NCBI GenBank assembly: GCA_038873195.1
Contig: JAVZEV010000001.1
Coordinates: forward strand, 1,144,490 to 1,208,489
Length of the DNA: 64,000 bases
Source of the DNA: Candidatus Bathyarchaeia archaeon
GTDB taxonomy: Archaea > Thermoproteota > Bathyarchaeia > Bathyarchaeales > Bathycorpusculaceae
Direction: 5' to 3'
The position numbers were made by a program, and so were the translations under genes. Positions 1 to 8,308 of the stretch are shown in pieces (position 1 is the stretch's first letter; every line of letters starts with the position of its first letter). A model generated the notes under the pieces. That model worked only from the letters and a program-made list of their open reading frames with translations. It did not search any database and was not told the DNA's origin.

Positions 1-259
1 GAACGCGTTCTGTCCATTGAATTTTGTAAAGCTTATTTGCGTCTAAACGTTCTTCTTCGCGAAAACGCACTATTCCAGTTTTTTCAAGCTCGCTTGCTAT
101 CCAATGTTGAATCTCATATTCATTTCCTTCCTCAAAAGGTCCCACAGCGAGTCCTGCAAGCTTTATTTCTGGACAGTTTCTGTTCGCAATGACTTTTACG
201 GGTGAATGTTCAAATTGAAAGTCTAAACTTTCAATTTTCGTAGACAACGTTTTGTGCAT
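1..259 (-). CDS. GINS-like DNA replication protein, N-terminal part
   Basis: The gene enters from the left edge, so only the first 86 codons are visible. ATG at 259 is preceded by GGAG and AAGGA, a good ribosome site. The reading contains VKVIANRNCPEIKLAG, then GPFEEGNEYEIQHWIA and GIVRFREEERLD. This small beta-rich domain (a conserved Gly-Pro-Phe, an acidic stretch, then an aromatic helix followed by a Glu/Arg-rich strand) resembles the GINS family of archaea, which joins MCM and GAN/RecJ at the replication fork. Family assignment is by remembered motif resemblance only. The region 260-412 behind it holds no gene and must carry its promoter and the 3' end of the next gene's transcript. Confidence 0.55.
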   Translation of the reverse strand, partial: MHKTLSTKIESLDFQFEHSPVKVIANRNCPEIKLAGLAVGPFEEGNEYEIQHWIASELEKTGIVRFREEERLDANKLYKIQWTERV

Positions 260-412
260 TCGTTATCCTTTCTCCGTTTCTGAGTTTATTGGTGCGAAGT
301 AGTTATAAGAGCAGTAGTTTAAAAACTTAGATTAGAAGTTTAAGAAAATTCTAGAGCGCTGCTTCAATTGTGATGTATAAATGAGATGGAAGTGGAAATT
401 TGTCCTTTTTTG

Positions 413-1663
413 TTACGGCCATAAGCCCAGCGTCTTTATTGCATCTGCAACTCTTCCTACGCCAAGCATCAACGCTGCAGTTCGCATGTCACTTTTTTCT
501 TTTTTCGCCAGTTTATGAACGTCATTGAAGGCTTTGACCATTTTATCTTCTAATTTCCGATTTACTTCTTCTACTGTCCAATGTTCTCTTGTAAGGTTTT
601 GAACCCACTCGTAATAGCTTGCGGTTACTCCGCCTGAGTTAGCTAGGATGTCTGGAACTAGGAGTATTCCTTTTTCATGAAGTGCCTTGTCTGCATCTGG
701 GGTTGTTGGTCCGTTGGCGCCTTCCGCAATTATTTTTGCTTTTATTTTGTTTGCGTTCTTTTTGGTTATCTGATTTTCCAATGCTGCTGGTATTAGTATG
801 TCACATTTTGTTTCGAGCAGTTCCTCATTTGTTATGTTTTCGCATTTTTCATAACTGGTTACCGAACACGTTTTTGATTTGTGTTCGTATATCTTGTAGG
901 GGTTGAGACCTTTCTCGCAGTAAATTCCTCCAGTTGAGTCGCTTACCGCCACGATTTTGCAGCCCATGTCGTAGGCTATTTTTGCCGCGTTCCAACCAAC
1001 GTTTCCGTAGCCTTGCACTGCCACCGTCGCCCCTTTTAGCTTTAGTCCCAAATTTTTGGCAGCTTCCCTCGCGCAGACCACAACACCAAGCGATGTGGCT
1101 TCAGCTCTTCCTTCTGAACCGCCAACACTTATGGGCTTGCCGGTGACGCATTCTGGAACACTGTAGCCTTTGAATTGACTGTAGGTGTCCATTATCCATG
1201 CCATTGTCTGTGCATCTGTGTAAACGTCTGGTGCTGGCACATCACGGTACGGTCCAATTATGTCCAAAATTAGGGTCGTGTATCGTCTTGTTAGGCGTTC
1301 CAGTTCTGCTTTCGACATTTCCTTAGGGTTGCAGCATACTCCTCCTTTTGCGCCGCCATATGGGATGTCCACAACTGCGCATTTCCATGTCATCCACATT
1401 GCCAAAGCCGTAACTTCATCTAAGGAGACGTTTGGGTGGTAGCGTATTCCACCTTTGAATGGTCCTCTTGCATCGTTATGTTGCACGCGACAACCTAAGA
1501 AAGTGCAAACGTTACCGTTATCCATCTTTACATTAATAGAGACTATGAGCGACCTTTTTGGGTGTCGAAGCATCTCGTGAATGTCGGGGTCTAGTTTTAA
1601 TTTTTCCGCAGCTATTTTCAATTGTTCGCATGCAACGCTTAGTGCTGATTGAGTTTCTACCAT
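413..1663 (-). CDS. gdhA: Glutamate dehydrogenase, 416 aa
   Basis: NAD(P)-dependent glutamate dehydrogenase: reversible reductive amination of 2-oxoglutarate with ammonia. It has the standard length of hexameric archaeal enzymes. Visible motifs are GGIRYHP, the catalytic-lysine segment PYGGAKGG, APDVYT, the dinucleotide-binding VAVQGYGNVG and EGANGPTTPDAD. ATG at 1663 follows a GGAGG site about 14 nt upstream. It lies 90 nt downstream of the glutamate synthase-type gene on the same strand, so the two may be co-transcribed. A second dehydrogenase with an N-terminal extension is encoded at 4400-6169. No TGTACA box is seen upstream of this copy, unlike the other. Its coenzyme preference cannot be told from the sequence by eye. 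Confidence 0.96.
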   Translation of the reverse strand: MVETQSALSVACEQLKIAAEKLKLDPDIHEMLRHPKRSLIVSINVKMDNGNVCTFLGCRVQHNDARGPFKGGIRYHPNVSLDEVTALAMWMTWKCAVVDIPYGGAKGGVCCNPKEMSKAELERLTRRYTTLILDIIGPYRDVPAPDVYTDAQTMAWIMDTYSQFKGYSVPECVTGKPISVGGSEGRAEATSLGVVVCAREAAKNLGLKLKGATVAVQGYGNVGWNAAKIAYDMGCKIVAVSDSTGGIYCEKGLNPYKIYEHKSKTCSVTSYEKCENITNEELLETKCDILIPAALENQITKKNANKIKAKIIAEGANGPTTPDADKALHEKGILLVPDILANSGGVTASYYEWVQNLTREHWTVEEVNRKLEDKMVKAFNDVHKLAKKEKSDMRTAALMLGVGRVADAIKTLGLWP

Positions 1664-1753
1664 AGACCATTTTCCTCCACAGTAGTCTATCTGCTTGTCT
1701 ATTCTTAAATTTAAGGATTTAACTGAAAACTAAAAAAAGAGAAGAAGGTGCTG

Positions 1754-3361
1754 TTAGCCCAGTATTCTTTCCACTGCATCTTTTTCTGCTTCGTGCGCCA
1801 AAGGTATGCCTGTAACTTGCGCGGCAAGTTCGGACAAGCTCATCAAATCGTTTCTGTTGATAAGTTCCAGTTTCCACTTTCTGTTGCCTGCTAGAAGCTG
1901 CTTTAGTCCTACGCCTATGCGGTCAGTTAAGTACGTGTAAAGCGCCACTGCTTCCCATGGTATTTCTTTGAATCTGGCACCATATTTTTCTTTCAATTCT
2001 GGTGCTGCAATGAAGAACTTCTCTGGCGTGTTGCCGAATCTGTCCGCAAAGGCTTTCGGAAGTTTGCCTTCTTCTGATAATTGTTTGAAGTAGTTCGCTT
2101 TCATGACAGCCGTCAAGGGCGAGCGCCCCATTAACACTGCCTTCACGAATGGGCCGTCTCCGAAGTTGCTCATTGCTATTGCCTTGAAAATTTGTGTTTC
2201 GTTTATGAAGCCTCCAGCCATGATAATGTCTGGAACGTAGCGTCCTTTCTTCTTTAGCAATTGTGCGCATTTGAGAACTATTGCTTCCAAGTAGACTGTT
2301 GGTATGCTCATTTCATCCATCATTGGAACTGGGCTCATGCCTGTTCCGCCGCCTGCTCCGTCGAAGTATACGGCGTCGATTTTTGCTTCTGAGGCTATTT
2401 TCATTGTGTATGCAACTGCTGAGGGTCTGTATGCGCCTGTTTTTAGTGTTACGTGTTTCGCGCCTTGCTTGCGTAGCCATTCTATGTCTTCTATCATGTT
2501 CTTTTCTTTTGGTATTCCTACTCTGCTGTGTCTTTCGAAGGATTTGAATACACCTTCTTTGAATGCTTGCTGCACTGTTGGGTCTTCTGGGTCTGGAATT
2601 ACCACGTAGCCTCGTTTCTTCAGCATTATTGCTCTGTCCAAGTCTCTGACACGGACTTCGCCGCCTATGGCTTTGGCGCCTTGCCCCCACTTTCTCTCGA
2701 TAACGTTTACTTCCAGTTTTGATATTGCGTAGACGTCAACTCCTAGTCTTTGGTCTTCAACGTTTGTCTGTACAGCGATATCGCCGTATTTTCCGTCCCA
2801 GAACTTTCGGAACAAGTCGACTCTGCGTTTCAGTTCTTTTGAATAGGTTACTTTGCCTTGCGTAATCTGTGCTTCGGGGTCCATACCGCAGACGTTTTCT
2901 CCAACGATTATTATTGCGCCTGAAAGTGCTGTGCCTATTGCTAAGCCTTCCCAGTTTAGCCTAGCGACATCAGTTGAGCCAAATGCACCAGCCAATATTG
3001 GCACTTTTATTGGTATGCCTCCTACTTTGGTCTCTGTACTTACGTTGGGGAAAAGGGCAACATCCGAGTTTTCTTCTATACCAAGTGCTTCGAACAAACC
3101 TGCTTGTATGTTGAAGTGTGACCAGTCTAATCCGAAATCTTTGAGTGCTCCTGCGGTGCTGTATCCAAATTGGACGGGTTCTGGGTAGAGAGCTTCTCTT
3201 CCTCTGAAACCTGATAGGCTGATTTCGCACATTATTGGGCAGTCACGGATGCATATTGGGCACATTCCACTTGTTGGGCTTGTGTCTTTGACGCGGGTTG
3301 TTGTTCCAGTGGTTGATTTTCCGTTTAGGTACGAACTGTTTCTGTGTACACGTTCACTCAT
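1754..3361 (-). CDS. gltB: Archaeal-type glutamate synthase (GltB FMN domain), 535 aa
   Basis: This corresponds to the FMN-binding central domain of glutamate synthase. The sequence reads GFRGREALYPEPVQFGY near the start, TLKTGAYRPSAVAYT in the middle, and the glycine-rich flavin-phosphate segment YFDGAGGGTGMSPVP. Near the N-terminus there is a cysteine cluster, CPICIRDCPIMC (C-x2-C-x3-C-x3-C), probably metal or Fe-S binding. The frame stays open further upstream, but ATG at 3361 (MSERVHRN) is preceded by GGTGAAAG and is the preferred start. Bacterial enzymes carry an N-terminal glutaminase domain and a separate NADPH subunit. Neither is present or adjacent here, as in other archaeal stand-alone GltB proteins. 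Neighbours are a glutamate dehydrogenase and a KaiC-like protein, which fits ammonia assimilation. Confidence 0.88.
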   Translation of the reverse strand: MSERVHRNSSYLNGKSTTGTTTRVKDTSPTSGMCPICIRDCPIMCEISLSGFRGREALYPEPVQFGYSTAGALKDFGLDWSHFNIQAGLFEALGIEENSDVALFPNVSTETKVGGIPIKVPILAGAFGSTDVARLNWEGLAIGTALSGAIIIVGENVCGMDPEAQITQGKVTYSKELKRRVDLFRKFWDGKYGDIAVQTNVEDQRLGVDVYAISKLEVNVIERKWGQGAKAIGGEVRVRDLDRAIMLKKRGYVVIPDPEDPTVQQAFKEGVFKSFERHSRVGIPKEKNMIEDIEWLRKQGAKHVTLKTGAYRPSAVAYTMKIASEAKIDAVYFDGAGGGTGMSPVPMMDEMSIPTVYLEAIVLKCAQLLKKKGRYVPDIIMAGGFINETQIFKAIAMSNFGDGPFVKAVLMGRSPLTAVMKANYFKQLSEEGKLPKAFADRFGNTPEKFFIAAPELKEKYGARFKEIPWEAVALYTYLTDRIGVGLKQLLAGNRKWKLELINRNDLMSLSELAAQVTGIPLAHEAEKDAVERILG

Positions 3362-3497
3362 TTTTCTTTCACCTTTACAAATGCAAACTTTTTTGGAGTA
3401 TGAAGGGATATTTGCGTTAGAATTTAAGCGTTGCTTTAAACGGTCGCCGAAAATGAACATTCGTGAACATTAAACTGTAATCTTACAGTACTGCTGA

Positions 3498-4250
3498 TTA
3501 AAAAATATCTATTTGGAGACCTTTAACGGTGTATTCGCGTTGCTGGTAAGTCTGAGAGTCGTATCTTCCGCCTGCCTTCCTTATTTTAATTAAGTTTTTG
3601 TCGCCATTTTTTGACAAATCAATAACAACCTGCGTCATGTGTTCAATCATCGCACAAAACTCTTTTGGATGCGCGTTTTTCGCCATTGTCCAATAAGCCA
3701 AAGTTTGATATGCATACAATGCTGGGCAGACATGTCCAAAAAAAGTTTTTACCGCATCTCTTCCCCAGTTGTGTTCCATGAGAGACAAACTGTTGAAAAC
3801 AAGTCGCGTGCCCGGTGTTACAAATTCTCTTTCTATTCTTCCAAAAAAGTGGTGAAATCTGTCTGGGTCTTTTGAGCTTGGGACTTTTCTCATCCATGTG
3901 GGTGCTTTGTCGTAAAAGTCGCTGAAAATGAGTTCGCCTTGTCCTGCCGCTTCTGAGAAACAGTCGAGCACCAATAATCTCTTTTCCCATCCTTCAGGTA
4001 ATTTTTTGGTTAATTGAGCAAGCTGTAACATTAACGCTTGTGGAGGATAAATAAAGTCTAAGTAAATCACTTGGTTTCCTTCAACTATGCCTTGTTTTAT
4101 GAACGCGTAAAGGAATTCTTTGGCGAATGTTCCAGACTCTATTTCCCAAAGAACGTTTTCGCCTAGTATTAAGCCGCCGCCTAAGAGTTTGTCAAGGCTT
4201 TTTATGCCGGTTGAATAGAAGTTTGTTTGTTCATTTTGCATCGGTTGCAC
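3498..4250 (-). CDS. KaiC/RadA-like protein lacking a Walker A motif, 250 aa
   Basis: The N-terminus STGIKSLDKLLGGGL is the typical opening of the archaeal KaiC/RAD55 RecA-like ATPase family. The length (about 240 aa) and later elements also fit: VIYLDF for strand 2, LLVLDCFSE, and TRLVFNSLSL for the strand bearing Walker B. In active members the next element is GxxGxGKT. Here the corresponding stretch reads GENVLWEIESGTFAKEFL and has no GKT/S, so ATP binding by the P-loop looks lost. It lies 136 nt upstream of gltB on the same strand. The GTG start at 4250 has an in-frame ATG three codons later that is equally plausible. Its role is unknown; a regulatory or scaffold role beside nitrogen genes is only a guess. 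Confidence 0.7.
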   Translation of the reverse strand: MQPMQNEQTNFYSTGIKSLDKLLGGGLILGENVLWEIESGTFAKEFLYAFIKQGIVEGNQVIYLDFIYPPQALMLQLAQLTKKLPEGWEKRLLVLDCFSEAAGQGELIFSDFYDKAPTWMRKVPSSKDPDRFHHFFGRIEREFVTPGTRLVFNSLSLMEHNWGRDAVKTFFGHVCPALYAYQTLAYWTMAKNAHPKEFCAMIEHMTQVVIDLSKNGDKNLIKIRKAGGRYDSQTYQQREYTVKGLQIDIF

Positions 4251-4318
4251 GCTCGTGGTTTGAATTCTCTGACATGGTTAAAAATGTTATGTTGTGTTTC
4301 GGTTTGTGTTAACGATGT

Positions 4319-4343
4319 TGTACACGTGTGTACATGATGGACA
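4319..4343 (+). promoter_or_regulatory. Phased TGTACA boxes upstream of the second glutamate dehydrogenase
   Basis: TGTACA occurs at 4319-4324 and again at 4329-4334, ten bases apart. Together they form a 7-bp inverted repeat, TGTACAC-GT-GTGTACA. A one-mismatch copy, TGGACA, follows at 4338-4343. TGTACA is the box recognised by TrpY in Methanothermobacter, and the same 10-nt phasing is seen at the trpB2 promoter in this window. A weak TATA-like TAATATTT lies at 4344-4351, so the boxes would sit directly upstream of it, a position that suits activation better than repression. Which factor binds is inference. Confidence 0.5.
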
Positions 4344-4399
4344 TAATATTTCTATAGTTGAACATTGGTCTTATTGTGTTTCCGGAGGAATGAAGTGAA

Positions 4400-6169
4400 A
4401 TGTTGAATTTAGTAGAACTTTCAGCGCGAGAATTAGGAATGCTAAAACTTATGGCTGACTTTTTCGCTGAAAAACCAGAACTTACAGCTAAAATTGAAAG
4501 TTATACAACAGCCCATTATGCTCTCGTAACTACATACTCTGAAAACTTCGGCATTCCACCAGAGGACGCTTGGAAAGTCTTTGAAGGTCTCCAGAAAAAA
4601 ATCAACGAAGCTGAGTACGTTCATGTTAAAGCACCTGAACCACTAAAGAAGCTACTGCCTTTATCAAGAGACGAACTGAACATGCTGCGCGTTTTGATTG
4701 ATTACTTCTCTGAATCTCCCAAAATGGCACCTGCTGGGTCTTTCGTGACAAACCGTCCTGATGCTCTGGCTGAAGCTTATCATTGGTTCTACGGAAGCAA
4801 CGGTGGCAGTAATGGTGAAGTAGCACGTGAACTTCTCAAAACTTTGGTAGAAAAACTTCAAACAGCTGTATTCATTAACATCGAGACGTTAGCGCCTCCA
4901 GTTGTCGTGCCAAACCCTTACGAAGCCGCCCTTAAACAATTAGACATCGCTGCTCAAAAACTGAACCTAGACCCTGGCATTCACGAAATACTGAAGCATC
5001 CAATGCGCGCTTTCATCGTTAACATTCCAGTAGTCATGGATGACGGCAGCATCCGCGTTTTCACAGGTTACCGTGTACAATACAACGACGCATTGGGACC
5101 AACTAAGGGCGGCATACGATACCACCCTGACCTAACGCTCGACGAGGTCACAGCTTTAGCCGCTTGGATGACTTGGAAAACAGCTGTTACTGGACTACCG
5201 CTTGGTGGTGGAAAAGGCGGAATAAGATGCAACCCTAAGGAAATGTCGAAAGCAGAGCTGGAACGCCTAACAAGAGGATACGCACGCGCAATCTCCAAGT
5301 TCATAGGACCCTTCACTGATGTCCCTGCACCAGACGTTTACACAACCGCAGAAATGATGGCATGGATAATGGACGAATACAGCGAAATTGTAGGCTACCC
5401 AGTCTTTGGCGTAGTAACAGGCAAACCCGTTAATGTCGGCGGTTCACTCGGAAGAAACGAGGCTACATCAAGAGGCGTAATGTACACAGTTATGGAAGCA
5501 GCAAAACATTTAGGCATAAAACTGAAAGGTGCAACAGTAGCAGTGCAGGGCTACGGAAACGTCGGCTATCATGCAGCACGATTGCTTCATGAAATCGGAT
5601 GCAAAATTATCGCAGTTTCTGACTCTAAAGGAGGCATATACAATCCGCAAGGCTTAGACCCAGTGAAAGTGTTAGAGCACAAGGACAAGACGGGTTCTGT
5701 AGTTGACTATCCTGGCAGCCAACTCGTAACGAACGAACAACTGTTGGAAATGGAATGCGACATACTTGTTCCCGCGGCTTTGGAGAACCAAATAACCGAA
5801 AAGAATGCGCCGAACATTAAAGCGAAGATAGTGGCGGAAGGCGCCAACGGCCCAGTAACACCCGAGGCAGACGAAATCCTATATAAGAAAGGAATTTTCG
5901 TAATTCCAGACATTCTGGCAAATTCAGGAGGCGTCATTGTCAGCTATTTTGAGCAAGTGCAAAACCAAATGAATTACTACTGGACAGAAGAAGAAGTGCG
6001 TGCCAAACTTAAAGATACTATAACCAAGGCGTTCAATGATGTTCTCAAAATGTCAACGCAGCATAACGTGAACATGCGAACCGCAGCTTACATGTTAGCC
6101 GTCAAAAGAGTCGCTGATGCTATGATGGCGCGCAAGGGAAAAGCAGTCTCACCAATCGTGTCTAGCTAA
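4400..6169 (+). CDS. gdhA: Glutamate dehydrogenase with duplicated N-terminal module, 589 aa
   Basis: Residues from about 170 to the end are a complete glutamate dehydrogenase: GGIRYHP, PLGGGKGG with the catalytic lysine, APDVYTTAE, VAVQGYGNVG and EGANGPVTPEAD. In front is an extension of about 170 residues not found in ordinary enzymes (about 415-450 aa). It contains two similar helical units: LSARELGMLKLMADFFAEKP at about residue 7 and LSRDELNMLRVLIDYFSESP at about residue 88, each followed by a helix ending in a Val/Lys-rich segment. A Gly/Ser/Asn-rich turn sits in the second unit. ATG at 4400 follows GGAGG at 4384-4388. The core stays highly similar to the 416-aa paralogue 2.7 kb away, so this copy probably arose by duplication plus domain gain. 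The extension could be an allosteric or protein-docking module. Confidence 0.95.
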   Translation: MLNLVELSARELGMLKLMADFFAEKPELTAKIESYTTAHYALVTTYSENFGIPPEDAWKVFEGLQKKINEAEYVHVKAPEPLKKLLPLSRDELNMLRVLIDYFSESPKMAPAGSFVTNRPDALAEAYHWFYGSNGGSNGEVARELLKTLVEKLQTAVFINIETLAPPVVVPNPYEAALKQLDIAAQKLNLDPGIHEILKHPMRAFIVNIPVVMDDGSIRVFTGYRVQYNDALGPTKGGIRYHPDLTLDEVTALAAWMTWKTAVTGLPLGGGKGGIRCNPKEMSKAELERLTRGYARAISKFIGPFTDVPAPDVYTTAEMMAWIMDEYSEIVGYPVFGVVTGKPVNVGGSLGRNEATSRGVMYTVMEAAKHLGIKLKGATVAVQGYGNVGYHAARLLHEIGCKIIAVSDSKGGIYNPQGLDPVKVLEHKDKTGSVVDYPGSQLVTNEQLLEMECDILVPAALENQITEKNAPNIKAKIVAEGANGPVTPEADEILYKKGIFVIPDILANSGGVIVSYFEQVQNQMNYYWTEEEVRAKLKDTITKAFNDVLKMSTQHNVNMRTAAYMLAVKRVADAMMARKGKAVSPIVSS

Positions 6170-6265
6170 ACTATCCTCTTTTTTTCTGTGTTTATCATGT
6201 ACATTTATTGATTTTTGTGAACATGTTTAAAAGCAACCAAAAAAACGGTAATCTTGTGATAAGTC

Positions 6266-8215
6266 ATGTCCGTACATCTTCACACCACCATAACTAGAAA
6301 AACCAACGAAGCACTCGAAGAACTAGCAAAAACGTATGGCACAAAAAGTCGCGTTCTTGAAAAGGCAGTAGAAACCCTTTTGAGAGTTGATAAGGTTGGT
6401 TCGTGCGACGATTGTGTAATAAAGGCGAAGATGAGTGAGCAGACAAACCTTAGAGAAGCGCTTGACTTAACATCTATTAGTAGGAAAACTTTAGACAGTT
6501 TGCTAGATGTTGCTGTTGGAGACAAAACCATTGAGTCTCTCATAAAGGAACAGAAAGCGGAAGCAAAAAACATTATTGAAATTTTGAAGGGGTCGGTTGC
6601 ATGGAAAACTCCGTCTAACTTCAAAGAGTTCATCTCGGTTCTTGAAGAAATTAGGAATTTAACAAGAATGTTTGACATTCCCTCCTACAGCGAAATAGAC
6701 AGTGTCGCTATACTGAGACCAAAAGCGTTCAAGCGTCTGCCCGAAATAGTAGCGTTTCAAATCGCAACTATTCTTGAGGGCATAGGAGTTCCTTTCGACC
6801 TTCGCATGATGGGAGAAGACATCGTCATTAAAATGATTCGCTCCGAAGTTTATCCTCTGCGAAAAAGAGAGTTCGGCGAGTTTCTTGACCAACAAATTGA
6901 AAAAAGATTGTCAAATGTAACGCCGGGATTGTTCAAAAATAACCTGATGTTGGTTGGACCTGCCTTCATGAGTTGGGCTGAAAAACACTTGGAAGAGCCA
7001 GTCACAGATTTGGGTTCTTTCATAGAGGATGTGCGGATTGCTTTAGGTGCAGATGAACTTCCTAAAGAACCTAAAGATTTTGTGAAAGGATTGCTTTCTG
7101 CATGTGTCAAAATGAACTGGTTTAGGCAAGCAAAGGTATTAGCGGAAAAAGAAGAAAACACGTTAGAACTAGTTTTCCAAGTGACAGCAATTCCAGTAAC
7201 TCGTATATCAGTTGCAGCTTTTTCCGTCATGCTCGCGACGCGCGGATGGAAACTTGTAAACTATTCAATTGAACACACAACCGTGAACATGACGGTAAAA
7301 TATGTAGGCGCCGAAGACCAAAGCCTCCTCGACCAACTGGCTGAACTAAGCCTCTTCCAAACAATTGGCAAACAATTCTTAGACGTTGTTCCAGTTCCTC
7401 GCGAACTCTTTAACTCTTTTGCGTCCAAAGTTTACGAGACTGATAGGCAGAAATTTGACGAAATATACCGCGCTACTGGTGTCCGCATTGCAAATGCTAT
7501 TCGCATGCTTGCAAGAAATGACCCGGAAAAAATCAGAAGATTGTCCCAGAATTTTATCCTTAAAAGCGTCAACGCGACTCAACCGGACGCGGAAGTGCGG
7601 TTTGTTGACGACGAACATTTCACCATGATATTCAAAAGGGTTGAACCTTTAATAATGAACAGTCAACGGATGCTTATCGAGTCGATGTTTAGAGAACTTG
7701 GCTACGATATTTCCACAACCGTGTTTCAAAATCTTCTCAGTTTCAAACTAAAACTGCTTGAAAAACCAGTTCTGGAGCCCGTGCCGAGAAAGCGAATAAT
7801 GCAGACGCTTGTTGACGAGATGACTTCATGCAAAACGGTGGAAGAAGCGTTTGCACTTGAGAAGGAACAATTGGATGAGATGTTTCCGGAAGATTACCCG
7901 TGGACTATCCGAGAAGTAGGCGACAGGCTAATTGACATGTACCGAGAGTTAGGTATAGAAGTTGAAATAGAATACTTCGAAGGCGGCTTTACTCTCAAAT
8001 ATAAAACATGCCCATATTATAAGCTAGTTAAAAACCAGCAGAAAACTTGGCTTTGTACAGTACGCAAAAAAACGCTGGATTACGTCATTTCGCGAGTGAG
8101 TCACGGCAAAAAAGGCAAAATCAAAATCATAAAGTCTCTGCTACAAAATGAGCATCCATGCGAATACGCCATTTTCCTAACGGGCTTTCTCGAGAAAGAA
8201 GAGAAAACACATTAA
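6266..8215 (+). CDS. Unrecognised 649-aa protein, ribbon-helix-helix-like N-terminus and internal repeats
   Basis: Family not recognised. Residues 1-45 (HTTITRKTNEALEELAKTYG, then a Lys/Glu helix) look like a ribbon-helix-helix DNA-binding fold, followed by a CDDC motif at 47-50. The rest shows about five recurring helix-strand-strand units around residues 166-193, 274-306, 316-347, 468-497 and 553-580. Each has a helix ending in a pattern like RELGY or EGIGV and then two beta strands. The C-terminus carries three cysteines (C582 in TCPYY, C597, C632 in HPCEY), reminiscent of V4R-type ligand or metal sensing domains. ATG 6266 is preceded by GTGAT. A single TGTACA lies upstream at 6198-6203. 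It precedes the clamp-loader genes with a 93-nt gap. A DNA-binding sensor is the best guess. Confidence 0.6.
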   Translation: MSVHLHTTITRKTNEALEELAKTYGTKSRVLEKAVETLLRVDKVGSCDDCVIKAKMSEQTNLREALDLTSISRKTLDSLLDVAVGDKTIESLIKEQKAEAKNIIEILKGSVAWKTPSNFKEFISVLEEIRNLTRMFDIPSYSEIDSVAILRPKAFKRLPEIVAFQIATILEGIGVPFDLRMMGEDIVIKMIRSEVYPLRKREFGEFLDQQIEKRLSNVTPGLFKNNLMLVGPAFMSWAEKHLEEPVTDLGSFIEDVRIALGADELPKEPKDFVKGLLSACVKMNWFRQAKVLAEKEENTLELVFQVTAIPVTRISVAAFSVMLATRGWKLVNYSIEHTTVNMTVKYVGAEDQSLLDQLAELSLFQTIGKQFLDVVPVPRELFNSFASKVYETDRQKFDEIYRATGVRIANAIRMLARNDPEKIRRLSQNFILKSVNATQPDAEVRFVDDEHFTMIFKRVEPLIMNSQRMLIESMFRELGYDISTTVFQNLLSFKLKLLEKPVLEPVPRKRIMQTLVDEMTSCKTVEEAFALEKEQLDEMFPEDYPWTIREVGDRLIDMYRELGIEVEIEYFEGGFTLKYKTCPYYKLVKNQQKTWLCTVRKKTLDYVISRVSHGKKGKIKIIKSLLQNEHPCEYAIFLTGFLEKEEKTH

Positions 8216-8308
8216 AAACCAAGCATGCGTCCGAATTTCGGAAGTGTCTTTACCAGAACAGCATATTAATTTAAACATAGTTAATAGTTATGGATAGAGG
8301 CGTGATTC

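Noticed and set aside
3345-3350. TGTACA word near the glutamate synthase start
   Set aside because: It lies inside the coding sequence without a phased partner, and single copies of a 6-bp palindrome are expected by chance.
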